Below are positions 16,104-24,809 of a DNA stretch of 64,000 bases, piece after piece. Positions within the stretch are counted from its first letter, which is position 1. Each line of letters opens with the position of its first letter. The stretch is from Flagellimonas lutimaris (GTDB lineage Bacteria; Bacteroidota; Bacteroidia; Flavobacteriales; Flavobacteriaceae): positions 682,001-746,000 of the forward strand of contig NZ_QXFH01000070.1 of NCBI RefSeq assembly GCF_003581615.1, read 5' to 3'. A model generated the notes under the pieces. That model saw only the letters and a program-made list of their open reading frames with translations, was not told the origin of the DNA and made no database searches. The position numbers and the translations under genes are program-made.

Positions 16104-16802
16104 ATGAAAGTACGTATTGAAAGAATTGGTTCCGTTTTTATTATGGTACTATTGGTGTCCGCGATGATTTTTGGATGTTCGGACTCCAATGATGATTCAG
16201 TTGACCCACAAATTGAAAACAGTATCGATGATGATGTCAATGATGATGTCAATGATGATATAAATGACGATGACGTAGATGATGGGTCTTCAAAAGTTAA
16301 TGAGGATGAAGCAGCATTGTTGTTTATGTTGGAGGAGGAGAAACTAGCAAGGGATACCTACAAGTTTTTGAACGAATACTGGGGCATGGTACAATTTGAA
16401 AACATTATGCAAAGCGAACAATCCCACATGGATGCCGTGGAAATATTGTTGAACGCTTACGACATTGAATATGAAATATTGGGAGAAGGTGTCTTCGAAA
16501 ATGAGGACCTTCAGGCATGGTATGACAAATTTGTAGAAGATGGGGTTGTTGATGAAGTAGCTGCCCTAACGGTAGGTGCGACCATTGAAGATTTGGATAT
16601 TGTAGATTTGGAAGAACAAATCCAGGCTACCTCCAATACGGATATTGCAGAGGTGTTTTCAAGTTTGCAGTGTGGTTCCCGAAATCATTTAAGAAGTTTT
16701 GTACAGAGTATCGAAACTCTTGGAGAAACCTACACTCCACAGTTTCTCACACAAGAAGAATTTGATGCTATTTTAGAAGGTTCGCACGAACAGTGCAATT
16801 AA
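16104..16802 (+). CDS. DUF2202 ferritin-like lipoprotein with an Asp/Asn-rich linker
   Basis: 232 aa. Lipobox MIFGC near residue 25. Residues ~40-62 are a low-complexity acidic linker (repeated DDVN units). The rest is a DUF2202 four-helix domain: EEEKLARDTYKFLNEYWG, QSEQSHMDAVEILL and CGSRNHLRSFVQSIE supply Glu/His pairs typical of a di-iron ferritin-like site. Role unknown; periplasmic iron or redox handling is plausible. The linker DNA (about 16229-16287) is a run of GATGATGTCAAT-like units that could vary in length. Expression is tied to the sulfur regulon by its operator. Confidence 0.82.
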   Translation: MKVRIERIGSVFIMVLLVSAMIFGCSDSNDDSVDPQIENSIDDDVNDDVNDDINDDDVDDGSSKVNEDEAALLFMLEEEKLARDTYKFLNEYWGMVQFENIMQSEQSHMDAVEILLNAYDIEYEILGEGVFENEDLQAWYDKFVEDGVVDEVAALTVGATIEDLDIVDLEEQIQATSNTDIAEVFSSLQCGSRNHLRSFVQSIETLGETYTPQFLTQEEFDAILEGSHEQCN

Positions 16803-16896
16803 GCCAAAAAGTATATTGGAATAATCAATGTCTATGTTGTTGAATTGGTATTGATCGATATAATAGCTTAGATCCTGATTTTCATCATTGTTCAGC

Positions 16897-16948
16897 ACCT
16901 CAATACAGGTTTACTTTGTAAAGTTTTCTCTGTATTGAGGTTTTTTTT
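16897..16948 (+). terminator. Rho-independent terminator after DUF2202 gene
   Basis: A 12-bp stem ACCTCAATACAG (16897-16908) / CTGTATTGAGGT (16930-16941), 21-nt loop, T8 run. The rest of 16803-17025 holds only this and the next operator. Confidence 0.9.
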
Positions 16949-16962
16949 ATGCAATTTTCTCA

Positions 16963-17006
16963 GTAACACAAGTTACTGTGCGGGTATTTTAACAAATCTA
17001 TTTTTG
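16963..17006 (+). promoter_or_regulatory. Crp/Fnr operator GTAAC-ACAA-GTTAC plus perfect -7 box before the RND operon
   Basis: A perfect palindrome lies at 16963-16976. TATTTTTG (16999-17006) matches TAnnTTTG fully; the distance is 36.5 nt. Transcription would begin near 17011, ~15 nt before the first gene at 17026. Confidence 0.76.
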
Positions 17007-17025
17007 GCACAAATTAATTACGTAT

Positions 17026-18330
17026 ATGAAACGATTATTTGTTTTAATAATATTCTTTTATGCACAGGGACAATTGTTTGCCCAAGATCATGTAAAGATT
17101 TCCTTGGAGGATGTCTTGATGCGGGTACAAGAGTCCAATGCTAGTATTAAGGTGTCCGAGCAGGAAGCCCGGATGGCCAAATATGACTATAGGTTTTCCA
17201 ACTCCATCTTCTTGCCACAGATTTCTGTTTCACATACAGGAATGGCAACCACGAATCCTTTGATGGCTTTTGGTTCCAAACTCAACCAGGAGATCTTGAC
17301 CCAAGCGGATTTTAATCCTGATTTATTGAATGATCCTGATCAGATTGAAAATTATGCTACAAAAGTATCTGTGGAACAACCCTTGATCAACTTAGATGGG
17401 TTTTATCAACGCAAAGCTGCTAAAACCACCATGGAAGCCAAAGAGCTTCAAGCCATGAGAACAAGGGATTATCTCGATTTTGAAGCTCAAAAAGCATATG
17501 GTCAATTACAATTGGCACATAGAGCCGTAAGTGTATTTCAAAAAGCTTACGATGCAGCAAATGCAAACTTGAACATGGCACAGAACAGCTATGATCAAGG
17601 ATTACTTCAAAAAGCGGATTTGTTAGAAGTGAAAGTTCGAGTGACCGAGGTTTCCGATCAACTGAAGACAGCTAAAAGCAATGTGAAAAATGCTTCGGAC
17701 TATTTAGCCTTTTTAATGAACGAACAAGGAGATGTGGTCTATGAGCCATCTGAAGAGTTGGTGCCGGAAAATCTAGGTAAAACTGTAGAAAGTTCATTGG
17801 AAAACAGGGCAGATGTAAAGGCTATGGATTTGGTTTCTGAAGCTTATAAGGCAAACATGAGGGCAGATAATATGACCTTTTTACCAAGGCTTAACGCCTT
17901 TGCCAGCTACGAAATGTACGATGATCAAATTTTCCAAGCAGATGCCAAGGGATACATTATTGGAGCAAGTTTAAGCTGGGATGTTTTTAAAGGTTCCCAA
18001 CGATTTGCCAAAGCAGGAAAGAGCAAGACGAGTTATGAAAAAGCAAAACAAGAATACGAACAGTACGTCGCCAAAAGCACTATGGAGCTACAACGCACCA
18101 AAAGGATGGTCGAAGATGCGAAAAGCAGGCTCGAGACATCAAAATTGGCTATGGAGCAATCTGAAGAATCATTGAGGATTCGCACCAATCGATTTAAAGA
18201 AGGTTTGGAAAAAACAACAGATTTGTTGGGTGCGGAAGCTACTTATGCCGAAAAACAATTGGCCTATTATCAAACCATTTTTGAATACAATCAAGCACAA
18301 TCCTTATTAACATTTTTAACCAAAGAATAA
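17026..18330 (+). CDS. TolC-family outer-membrane efflux protein
   Basis: 434 aa with a signal peptide ending at LFAQD. Two long coiled-coil/beta repeats typical of TolC-family channels: ISLEDVLMRVQESNASIKV at the start and repeated alanine/glutamine-rich helices around 150-220 and 330-400. It provides the outer-membrane exit duct for the RND pump encoded downstream. First gene of an operon tolC-like / adaptor / RND / PII-like / DUF2892 with gaps of 1-16 nt, under the operator at 16963. Confidence 0.9.
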   Translation: MKRLFVLIIFFYAQGQLFAQDHVKISLEDVLMRVQESNASIKVSEQEARMAKYDYRFSNSIFLPQISVSHTGMATTNPLMAFGSKLNQEILTQADFNPDLLNDPDQIENYATKVSVEQPLINLDGFYQRKAAKTTMEAKELQAMRTRDYLDFEAQKAYGQLQLAHRAVSVFQKAYDAANANLNMAQNSYDQGLLQKADLLEVKVRVTEVSDQLKTAKSNVKNASDYLAFLMNEQGDVVYEPSEELVPENLGKTVESSLENRADVKAMDLVSEAYKANMRADNMTFLPRLNAFASYEMYDDQIFQADAKGYIIGASLSWDVFKGSQRFAKAGKSKTSYEKAKQEYEQYVAKSTMELQRTKRMVEDAKSRLETSKLAMEQSEESLRIRTNRFKEGLEKTTDLLGAEATYAEKQLAYYQTIFEYNQAQSLLTFLTKE

Positions 18331-18337
18331 TCGCAAA

Positions 18338-19426
18338 ATGAAAAACATTACGATATATAAAAGCTTCACTTTAATCCTAGCATTGGGATTGACCCTTACA
18401 GGATGTGGAAGTGACGAAAAACAAGCGGTGGACACTGCAGAAGCTGTATCGGTCACTGTTGCCGATGTGGATACTGGTGATAGTTCCACCATTTTGGCGG
18501 GTAGTGGTCAAATACAAGCTGTAAATAGCGCCACTTTGAGTACCAGAATGATGGGGTATGTAGAAGCCTTGCCCGTTAAGATTGGACAAAAAGTAAGAAA
18601 GGGAGACCTCCTTATTTCCATCAACAACGGGGACCTAAGAGCCAAGAAAGCACAGGTGGAGGCATCCATTACGGAGGCAACCGTTGCGTTCAACAATGCT
18701 AAGAAAGACTACGAAAGGTTCCAGAACCTTTTTCGCGAAAACAGTGCTTCTCAAAAAGAACTGGATGATATGACTGCGCGCTACGAAATGGCAAAAGCCA
18801 GATTGGAAGCCGCAAACCAAATGAAGAACGAAGTAAACTCCCAATTTGCTTATGCCAACATTAGGGCACCTTTTAGTGGGGTGGTCACCAATACCTACAT
18901 AGATGAAGGTGATATGGCCAATCCAGGTGTTCCGTTGGTGTCCGTGGAATCTCCAGGAACATTTGAAGTGGTTGCCAAAGTTGCTGAAAACAACATTTCT
19001 AGTGTTGAGGTGGGAACAAAGGCACAAATTCTTGTAAAGACTTTGGATACCATCATTACTGGAAAAGTATCCGAATTGAGTGCCTCGGCACAAAATACAG
19101 GCGGACAATATTTGATGAAGGTTTTATTAGACAAAACAGAAGCCAAGATTTTGTCAGGTATGTATGCAACCGTTAGGCTAGAGGCGGACCAAGAGAGCAA
19201 TGGTAGAAAAGTTGTAACCGTTCCGTCCAAAGCCTTGGTCCATAAAGGCCAGTTGACTGGCATTTACACTTTAGGACAGGACAACGTAGCCCTTTTGCGC
19301 TGGTTGCGTTTGGGAGAAAACTATGGGGAAGAAGTGGAAGTATTGTCCGGCTTGTCCAAAGGAGACCAATATATCGTCTCAGCAGAAGGAAAGTTGTACA
19401 ACGGAGCTAAAGTAACCATTCAATAA
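18338..19426 (+). CDS. RND efflux periplasmic adaptor (membrane fusion protein), lipoprotein
   Basis: 362 aa; lipobox LTLTGC. Adaptor architecture: lipoyl/biotinyl-like halves (VEALPVKIGQKVRKGDLL and ANIRAPFSGVVTNTYIDEGD) flank a helical hairpin (~105-170), then a beta-barrel and membrane-proximal domain. It bridges the inner-membrane pump and TolC. No methionine- or histidine-rich metal-binding N-terminus is visible, which argues against a dedicated copper/silver CusB-type adaptor. It follows the outer-membrane gene by 7 nt and precedes the pump by 16 nt. Confidence 0.9.
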   Translation: MKNITIYKSFTLILALGLTLTGCGSDEKQAVDTAEAVSVTVADVDTGDSSTILAGSGQIQAVNSATLSTRMMGYVEALPVKIGQKVRKGDLLISINNGDLRAKKAQVEASITEATVAFNNAKKDYERFQNLFRENSASQKELDDMTARYEMAKARLEAANQMKNEVNSQFAYANIRAPFSGVVTNTYIDEGDMANPGVPLVSVESPGTFEVVAKVAENNISSVEVGTKAQILVKTLDTIITGKVSELSASAQNTGGQYLMKVLLDKTEAKILSGMYATVRLEADQESNGRKVVTVPSKALVHKGQLTGIYTLGQDNVALLRWLRLGENYGEEVEVLSGLSKGDQYIVSAEGKLYNGAKVTIQ

Positions 19427-19442
19427 CCTAAAAAAGGTACTA

Positions 19443-22400
19443 ATGAAAGACGGACTTGCAGGAAAAATAGCCAAAGGGTTTATAAGCTCCAAACTAACGG
19501 TGCTCCTAATGATTGTGTTTATGGTCATTGGGGTGTACAGTTCTTTCCTTATTCCAAGGGAGGAGGAGCCACAGATAGATGTACCCATGGCAGATATTTT
19601 CGTGGGATATCCCGGGGCCAGCCCAACAGAGGTGGAATCCAGGATTACAAAACCACTGGAAAAAATTATATCGAACATTAAAGGCGTAGAATATGTGTAT
19701 ACCACTTCCATGCAGGAGCAGGGAATGGCCATTGTACAGTTTTACGTAGGAGAGGATATCGAAAGGTCTTTGGTACGCTTGTACGACGAGATCAACAAGC
19801 ACATGGACCAGATGCCCGAAGGGGTCACCATGCCCTTGGTGAAAACCCGAGCCATTGACGATGTACCTATGCTCGCACTGACCCTTTGGAGCGAAGAGTA
19901 CGATGATTATCAGTTAAGGCAAATTTCCGGGGAACTTATCAACGAGATTGAAAAAGTAAACGGGGTCTCCATCACCAAAAAAATAGGAGGACGTAATCGT
20001 CAGCTTCGCATTGTGGTGGATAAGGATAAAATGGCAGAATCTGGTATTGACATGTTGGCCGTGGCTCAAATGATCAAGGCCAACAACCAACAGATGGATG
20101 CCGGTAACTTCCTTTCCAACGATACGGAGTTCCACATCAGCACAGGAAATTTCTTGGAAACCAAGGAAGATCTAGAAAACCTGATTGTGGGTACCAAACA
20201 ACGTCAACCCATCTATTTAAAACAGGTGGCAACGGTGTTGGATGGTCCAGAACTTCCAAAGAACTACGTTTCTCTTGGTTTTGGGGCCGCAAGTGAAAAA
20301 GCTGAGGCCTATAATTCAGAATATCCAGCAGTTACCATTTCCATCGCTAAACGAAAAGGAGCTGATGCCATGAAGATTGCCGATGTGGTATTGGAGAAGG
20401 TAGACCATCTAAAAACTACCCTAATTCCAGATGAAGTAAAGGTTGAGGTAACCCGTAACTATGGACAAACTGCATCACAAAAAGTATCAGAATTGTTGAT
20501 GCACTTAATTGGAGCCATCATTGCGGTAACCTTTGTGGTAATGTTGGCCATGGGATGGCGAGGAGGACTGGTAGTGTTCCTATCCGTTCCCATCACATTT
20601 GCGTTGACTTTGCTGAGTTACTATATGTTGGATTATACCTTGAACCGAATCACCTTGTTTGCTTTGGTTTTTGTAACGGGTATTGTAGTGGATGACTCCA
20701 TTATTATTGCAGAGAACATGCACCGTCACTTTAAAATGAAGCGATTGCCGTTCAAAGATGCCGCTTTGTATGCCATTAACGAAGTGGGTAACCCTACCAT
20801 TTTGGCCACCTTTACGGTAATTGCATCTGTATTGCCCATGGCATTTGTATCTGGTTTGATGGGACCCTACATGTCACCAATGCCCATTGGTGCCTCCATC
20901 GCCATGTTGCTGTCGCTGTTTGTCGCATTGACCATCACCCCCTATTTGGGATATATCTTCCTAAGAGAGAAAGACAAAAAGAATAAAAAAGAAAAACAGC
21001 CGGTTGAAATCCAAGACACTTTCATTTATAAAGCTTACGCACGGTTCGAAAGCCCTTTAATAGATAGTAAGAAAAAAAGATGGATGTTCTTGGGGATTAC
21101 TTTCTTCTTGTTGATTGCCTCCGTGGCCATGTTCTTTACCAAATCGGTAGCGGTAAAAATGCTTCCTTTTGACAACAAGAACGAGTTCCAAATAGTGCTA
21201 GACCTTCCTGAAGGGACCACTTTGGAAAGGACATCGGCTGTCACCAAAGAAATAGGCGCATATCTGTCCACACGTCCAGAAGTGGTTAACTATCAGACTT
21301 ACGTGGGAACATCGGCTCCTATCACATTTAATGGATTGGTAAGGCACTACGACCTTCGTGGTGGCAGTAATATGGCCGATATTCAGGTGAACCTTGTGGA
21401 TAAACACGATCGAAGTGAGCAGAGCCACGATATTGCCAAATTACTACGGCCCAAAATTCAAGAATTGGGCAAAAAGTACAATGCCAACATCAAAATTGTT
21501 GAAGTGCCACCTGGACCTCCTGTTTTGTCAACCATTGTGGCCGAAGTATATGGTCCCGATTATGACAAGCAGATGGAACTTGCTGATAAAGTGAAGGGCA
21601 TTTTGAACAATACCGCTGATGTAGTGGATGTAGATTGGATGGTCGAAGATGATCAAGTGGAGTATGATTTTGTGGTGGATAAGGAAAAAGCAATGTTGTA
21701 TGGAGTTACTCCCCAACAAATAGTTCAAGTGATGGCGATGGCCTTTAGGGAAAATCCAGTGTCTCACATTTATCACGAAGAGGCCTTTGATCAAATCGGG
21801 ATTGTACTTTCCATAAGTGAAAAGGACAAATCATCCTTGGATGAAATCAAGCAATTAAAAATCGCGTCACAAAAAGGCAATATGGTTTCTGTGGGAGACT
21901 TGGTTTCGGTAAAAGAAGGAACCAAGGCCAAAAGCATCTACAGGAAAAATCAAAAACGTGTGGTCTATGTAATGTCGGATATGGCAGGAGAATTGGAAAG
22001 CCCTGTATATGCCATTTTGGGCATGACCGATAAGCTGAACGCGTTGGAACTTCCGCAAGGATATTCCATCAACGAACTTTATATGGAGCAGCCGCAATTT
22101 GAAGATGACTACACCGTAAAATGGGATGGGGAATGGCAGATTACCCTAGAGGTATTCCGTGATCTGGGAATTGCCTTTTTGGGTGTAATCGTAATCATTT
22201 ACATGTTGATCGTAGGATGGTTCCAAAACTTTAAGGCACCTATGGTGATGATGGTGGCCATACCGCTTTCATTGATCGGTATTGTGCTAGGTCACTGGTT
22301 GCTTGGAGCATTCTTTACCGCAACATCCTTTATTGGTATGATAGCCCTAGCGGGTATTATGGTAAGGAACTCGGTGCTGCTGATTGACTTTGTCAATTTG

Positions 22401-22637
22401 AGGCTGAAAGAGGACATTCCATTAAAGCAAGCAGTAATAGAAGCAGGTGCCGTTCGTACCACGCCTATCTTACTGACTGCTGGAACTGTTGTTATAGGAG
22501 CTTTTGTGATTTTGTTCGATCCTATTTTCCAGGGATTGGCGATATCACTTATGGGAGGAACCATAGTGTCTACCGTTTTGACTCTGTTGGTAGTACCATT
22601 GGTTTATTATATGATTGAACGCAAAAATTACAAGTAA
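19443..22637 (+). CDS. RND-superfamily inner-membrane efflux permease (AcrB/MdtB-like)
   Basis: 1064 aa, the usual size of hydrophobe/amphiphile or metal efflux RND pumps, with twelve expected membrane helices and two large periplasmic loops. The proton-relay helix carries D417-D418 in VTGIVVDDSIIIAEN; metal-type CusA pumps usually show a different pattern (DxxxxxE), so an organic or thiol substrate is more likely. EEEPQIDVPMADIFVGYPGASPTEVE near 40-65 is typical. Its place in the sulfur regulon suggests export of a sulfur-containing or sulfide-related toxic compound, an inference only. Confidence 0.92.
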   Translation: MKDGLAGKIAKGFISSKLTVLLMIVFMVIGVYSSFLIPREEEPQIDVPMADIFVGYPGASPTEVESRITKPLEKIISNIKGVEYVYTTSMQEQGMAIVQFYVGEDIERSLVRLYDEINKHMDQMPEGVTMPLVKTRAIDDVPMLALTLWSEEYDDYQLRQISGELINEIEKVNGVSITKKIGGRNRQLRIVVDKDKMAESGIDMLAVAQMIKANNQQMDAGNFLSNDTEFHISTGNFLETKEDLENLIVGTKQRQPIYLKQVATVLDGPELPKNYVSLGFGAASEKAEAYNSEYPAVTISIAKRKGADAMKIADVVLEKVDHLKTTLIPDEVKVEVTRNYGQTASQKVSELLMHLIGAIIAVTFVVMLAMGWRGGLVVFLSVPITFALTLLSYYMLDYTLNRITLFALVFVTGIVVDDSIIIAENMHRHFKMKRLPFKDAALYAINEVGNPTILATFTVIASVLPMAFVSGLMGPYMSPMPIGASIAMLLSLFVALTITPYLGYIFLREKDKKNKKEKQPVEIQDTFIYKAYARFESPLIDSKKKRWMFLGITFFLLIASVAMFFTKSVAVKMLPFDNKNEFQIVLDLPEGTTLERTSAVTKEIGAYLSTRPEVVNYQTYVGTSAPITFNGLVRHYDLRGGSNMADIQVNLVDKHDRSEQSHDIAKLLRPKIQELGKKYNANIKIVEVPPGPPVLSTIVAEVYGPDYDKQMELADKVKGILNNTADVVDVDWMVEDDQVEYDFVVDKEKAMLYGVTPQQIVQVMAMAFRENPVSHIYHEEAFDQIGIVLSISEKDKSSLDEIKQLKIASQKGNMVSVGDLVSVKEGTKAKSIYRKNQKRVVYVMSDMAGELESPVYAILGMTDKLNALELPQGYSINELYMEQPQFEDDYTVKWDGEWQITLEVFRDLGIAFLGVIVIIYMLIVGWFQNFKAPMVMMVAIPLSLIGIVLGHWLLGAFFTATSFIGMIALAGIMVRNSVLLIDFVNLRLKEDIPLKQAVIEAGAVRTTPILLTAGTVVIGAFVILFDPIFQGLAISLMGGTIVSTVLTLLVVPLVYYMIERKNYK

Positions 22638-22638
22638 A

Positions 22639-22944
22639 ATGAAAATGATCATTGTTACCACGGTTGAAGAATATAAAAGCGAGGTCTTTAAATTATTTAA
22701 AAAGGCCGGTGTGGAAAGCTTTAGTGAATCTGATATTGATGGGTATAAAAGTGCAGCGCCCTTAATGTATACCAGTAGTTGGTTTCCCAGTGAAAAGGGA
22801 GGTGCTGCATCCAATATGTTCTTCTCCTTTACCGAAGAAGAAAAAGTAACTGAGTTATTTAAGTTATTGAAGGAATTCAATACTGAAAGTGAAACGACCA
22901 ACCCCATTAGAGCAGTAGAAATACCCATTGAAAGAACCGTTTAA
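22639..22944 (+). CDS. Small PII-like / ferredoxin-like-fold protein
   Basis: 101 aa from ATG 22639, one base after the pump stop; the longer frame from 22615 would overlap it. It starts MKMIIVTTVEEY and has a beta-alpha-beta pattern reminiscent of PII/CutA-like trimers (DUF3240-type proteins occur beside RND pumps). A central hydrophilic stretch SSWFPSEKGGAASNMFFSF could be the flexible loop. No nucleotide-binding residues can be assigned with certainty. A regulatory or sensing partner of the pump is the natural guess. Confidence 0.62.
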   Translation: MKMIIVTTVEEYKSEVFKLFKKAGVESFSESDIDGYKSAAPLMYTSSWFPSEKGGAASNMFFSFTEEEKVTELFKLLKEFNTESETTNPIRAVEIPIERTV

Positions 22945-22953
22945 AAATCAAAA

Positions 22954-23157
22954 ATGAAAAATAGAATAGTACGAGGAGTAGCAGGAACCTTTATATTGAT
23001 AAGCTTGGCCTTGGCCATTTATGTAAATATCAATTGGCTATGGTTTACTGCCTTTGTTGGAGCCAATCTTTTACAATCATCAATTACCAAATGGTGCTTG
23101 CTTGAAGATATCCTAAAAAAGTTCGGAGTTAAGGATTCCAACGAAAATTGTTGTTAA
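22954..23157 (+). CDS. Second DUF2892 (YgaP-type transmembrane) protein
   Basis: 67 aa, two membrane segments, typical start MKNRIVRGVAGTFILIS and cysteines in KWCLLEDILKKFG and the C-terminal ENCC. The terminal Cys-Cys pair differs from the first DUF2892 protein at 11562 and could bind metal or carry sulfur. Nine nt after the PII-like gene, so in the RND operon. Function unknown; the family recurs in sulfide/persulfide loci. Confidence 0.82.
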   Translation: MKNRIVRGVAGTFILISLALAIYVNINWLWFTAFVGANLLQSSITKWCLLEDILKKFGVKDSNENCC

Positions 23158-23218
23158 CGCAAAATTTAGGTTTTTTAATAGAGGTATTTTCATTATTTTG
23201 GAATAAAATAAATAGAAA

Positions 23219-23776
23219 ATGCTTTATCAACCTTGGCCTTGGTATGTATCAGGGCCGCTTATTGCCATAATAATGGCAGTTTTGATCCTACTGGGAAAAA
23301 AATTCGGTATGTCCTCCAACCTAGAGACTTTTTGCTCTGTGGGGGGTGCTGGAAAATTCACTGATTATTTTAAAATTGATGTAAAATCTAAAAGATGGAA
23401 CCTTTTGGTCGTATTAGGTTCTGTTTTTGGAGGGTTTTTAGGTGCACATGTGCTATCGCCCAATCCTGCTGTGGACATAACGGACGAGACCGTTGCCAAA
23501 CTACAGGGTTTAGGCTTTGAAAGCGCAGGAAAAGCCTATTTGCCTACAGAACTTTTCAGTTTGGAGGCGCTCTCACAGCCAATGGTCTGGGTAATTTTAT
23601 TGGTGGCAGGCATATTGGTCGGTTTCGGAACACGGTATGCGGGAGGTTGTACTTCTGGTCACGCCATTTCCGGTCTAAGTAACCTTCAACGACCTTCACT
23701 TATAGCAGTAATTGGATTTTTTATCGGTGGTTTGATTATGAATCACCTATTGTTTCCCCTAATTTTTGGATCATGA
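23219..23776 (+). CDS. YeeE/YedE-family sulfur-compound transporter, first half
   Basis: 185 aa, about four to five membrane segments. The signature GGCTSGHAISG (near residue 142) holds the conserved cysteine that relays thiosulfate in characterised YeeE proteins. It is paired with a second half encoded at 23773 (4-nt overlap); single-chain YeeE has both halves fused. It transports thiosulfate or other sulfur species; direction unknown. The 61-nt gap upstream contains a TTATTTTG box (23193-23200) but no GTAAC palindrome, so it may be read through from the RND operon or have its own promoter. Confidence 0.86.
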   Translation: MLYQPWPWYVSGPLIAIIMAVLILLGKKFGMSSNLETFCSVGGAGKFTDYFKIDVKSKRWNLLVVLGSVFGGFLGAHVLSPNPAVDITDETVAKLQGLGFESAGKAYLPTELFSLEALSQPMVWVILLVAGILVGFGTRYAGGCTSGHAISGLSNLQRPSLIAVIGFFIGGLIMNHLLFPLIFGS

Positions 23777-24186
23777 AAAGCATTGTATATATCATTATAG
23801 GAACGTTTTTAGGTATTGTATTATACAAATCAGAGGCCGCTTCTTGGTTCCGTATTTATGAAATGTTCCAGTTCGATTCTTTTCATATGTATGGCATTAT
23901 CGGTTCTGCATTGGCTGTTGGAGTCGTATTGGTCCAATTGATCAAACGTTCCAAAACGAAATCTTTTTTTGGTGAGACCATAAACATTCCGAACAAGGAA
24001 AAAGCATTTACACGATATCTATTGGGTGGTATTCTTTTTGGCTTGGGTTGGGCCTTGGCCGGGGCTTGTCCTGGTCCCATGTACATATTGACCGGTGCGG
24101 GATATTGGCCAATCCTTATTGTATTGTTTGGTGCCACGGTAGGGGCATTCCTGTATGGTGTTTTAAGGGGTAAATTACCCCACTAA
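23773..24186 (+). CDS. YeeE/YedE-family (DUF6691-like) transporter, second half
   Basis: 137 aa, four membrane segments. The signature GLGWALAGACPGPMYILTGAG carries the conserved cysteine of the second half-site. The 4-nt ATGA overlap with the first half indicates coupled translation and equimolar partners. In Bacteroidota and Proteobacteria such split pairs accompany persulfide dioxygenase and Sqr genes. Last gene of the sulfur island. Confidence 0.86.
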   Translation: MKSIVYIIIGTFLGIVLYKSEAASWFRIYEMFQFDSFHMYGIIGSALAVGVVLVQLIKRSKTKSFFGETINIPNKEKAFTRYLLGGILFGLGWALAGACPGPMYILTGAGYWPILIVLFGATVGAFLYGVLRGKLPH

Positions 24187-24290
24187 GGTGGACTTAACGG
24201 GATATTTGGGTAAAACAACGAAAATGAATGGTTCGTTGGCGATAAGCTTATAGCTTTGGCTATCCCAAACCTACTTAATAGTCCCAAGTA

Positions 24291-24698
24291 ATGAAGCTTA
24301 CCACGTTTATTATAGACGATGATTTGGTGTCGCAGTTTGCGACACGATACTGCATACAACAATCCCATGGTGATTTTGATATTGTTACTTGTTCAAGTGG
24401 CGAAGAGGGAATCCAAGCTTGTTTTAGTTCCATAGAAGAACATAATAGATTACCTGACATCATCTTTTTAGACCTTGTAATGGATGGGATGAATGGATGG
24501 GATTTTTTGAAAAATCTTCAGAATTTGTTCAAAGGGCATGAACTCCCTAGTGTTTATGTGCTTTCGGCTTTCGCCAATGCAACAGACCGTACCATTGCCA
24601 AAGGCCATGGATTGATTGCGGGCTATGTGGATAAACCTTTGTCTCGTTCGTACTTGGAGAAAATCTTGAAAGAAGAGGAAAAAAAAAGAACTGTTTAA
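24291..24698 (+). CDS. Stand-alone response-regulator receiver protein
   Basis: 135 aa; only a receiver domain. Acidic triad D9-D10-D11 (FIIDDDL), phosphoacceptor D61 in IIFLDLVMDGMNGWDF, switch serine in VYVLSAFA and the conserved lysine in YVDKPLS. There is no output domain, so it acts through phosphotransfer or protein contacts, as is common for flavobacterial single-domain regulators. No histidine kinase is adjacent. About 100 nt separate it from the sulfur genes; link to them unknown. Confidence 0.88.
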   Translation: MKLTTFIIDDDLVSQFATRYCIQQSHGDFDIVTCSSGEEGIQACFSSIEEHNRLPDIIFLDLVMDGMNGWDFLKNLQNLFKGHELPSVYVLSAFANATDRTIAKGHGLIAGYVDKPLSRSYLEKILKEEEKKRTV

Positions 24699-24783
24699 TA
24701 GCTCTTTGGTTCTTTCTAAAAGGGCTGCACTTTAAAACACCTTAATTTGACAGACTCGGTTGCGAAAAGTTTTTAAAAAAACC

Positions 24784-24791
24784 TATTTTTG
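24784..24791 (+). promoter_or_regulatory. -7 box of the tRNA-Arg promoter
   Basis: TATTTTTG fits TAnnTTTG and lies 19 nt before the tRNA. A GTTG at 24759-24762 is a possible -33 element at 21-nt spacing. Confidence 0.6.
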
Positions 24792-24809
24792 CAGTCCATT
24801 TTTAGGGAT

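Noticed and set aside
16229-16287. Short tandem repeats as a CRISPR-like or satellite array
   Set aside because: In-frame codon repeats of the acidic DUF2202 linker; no spacers.
23193-23200. Crp/Fnr-type promoter for the YeeE pair
   Set aside because: A TTATTTTG box exists, but the sequence at the operator position (about 23157-23170) has no GTAAC or GTTAC arm.
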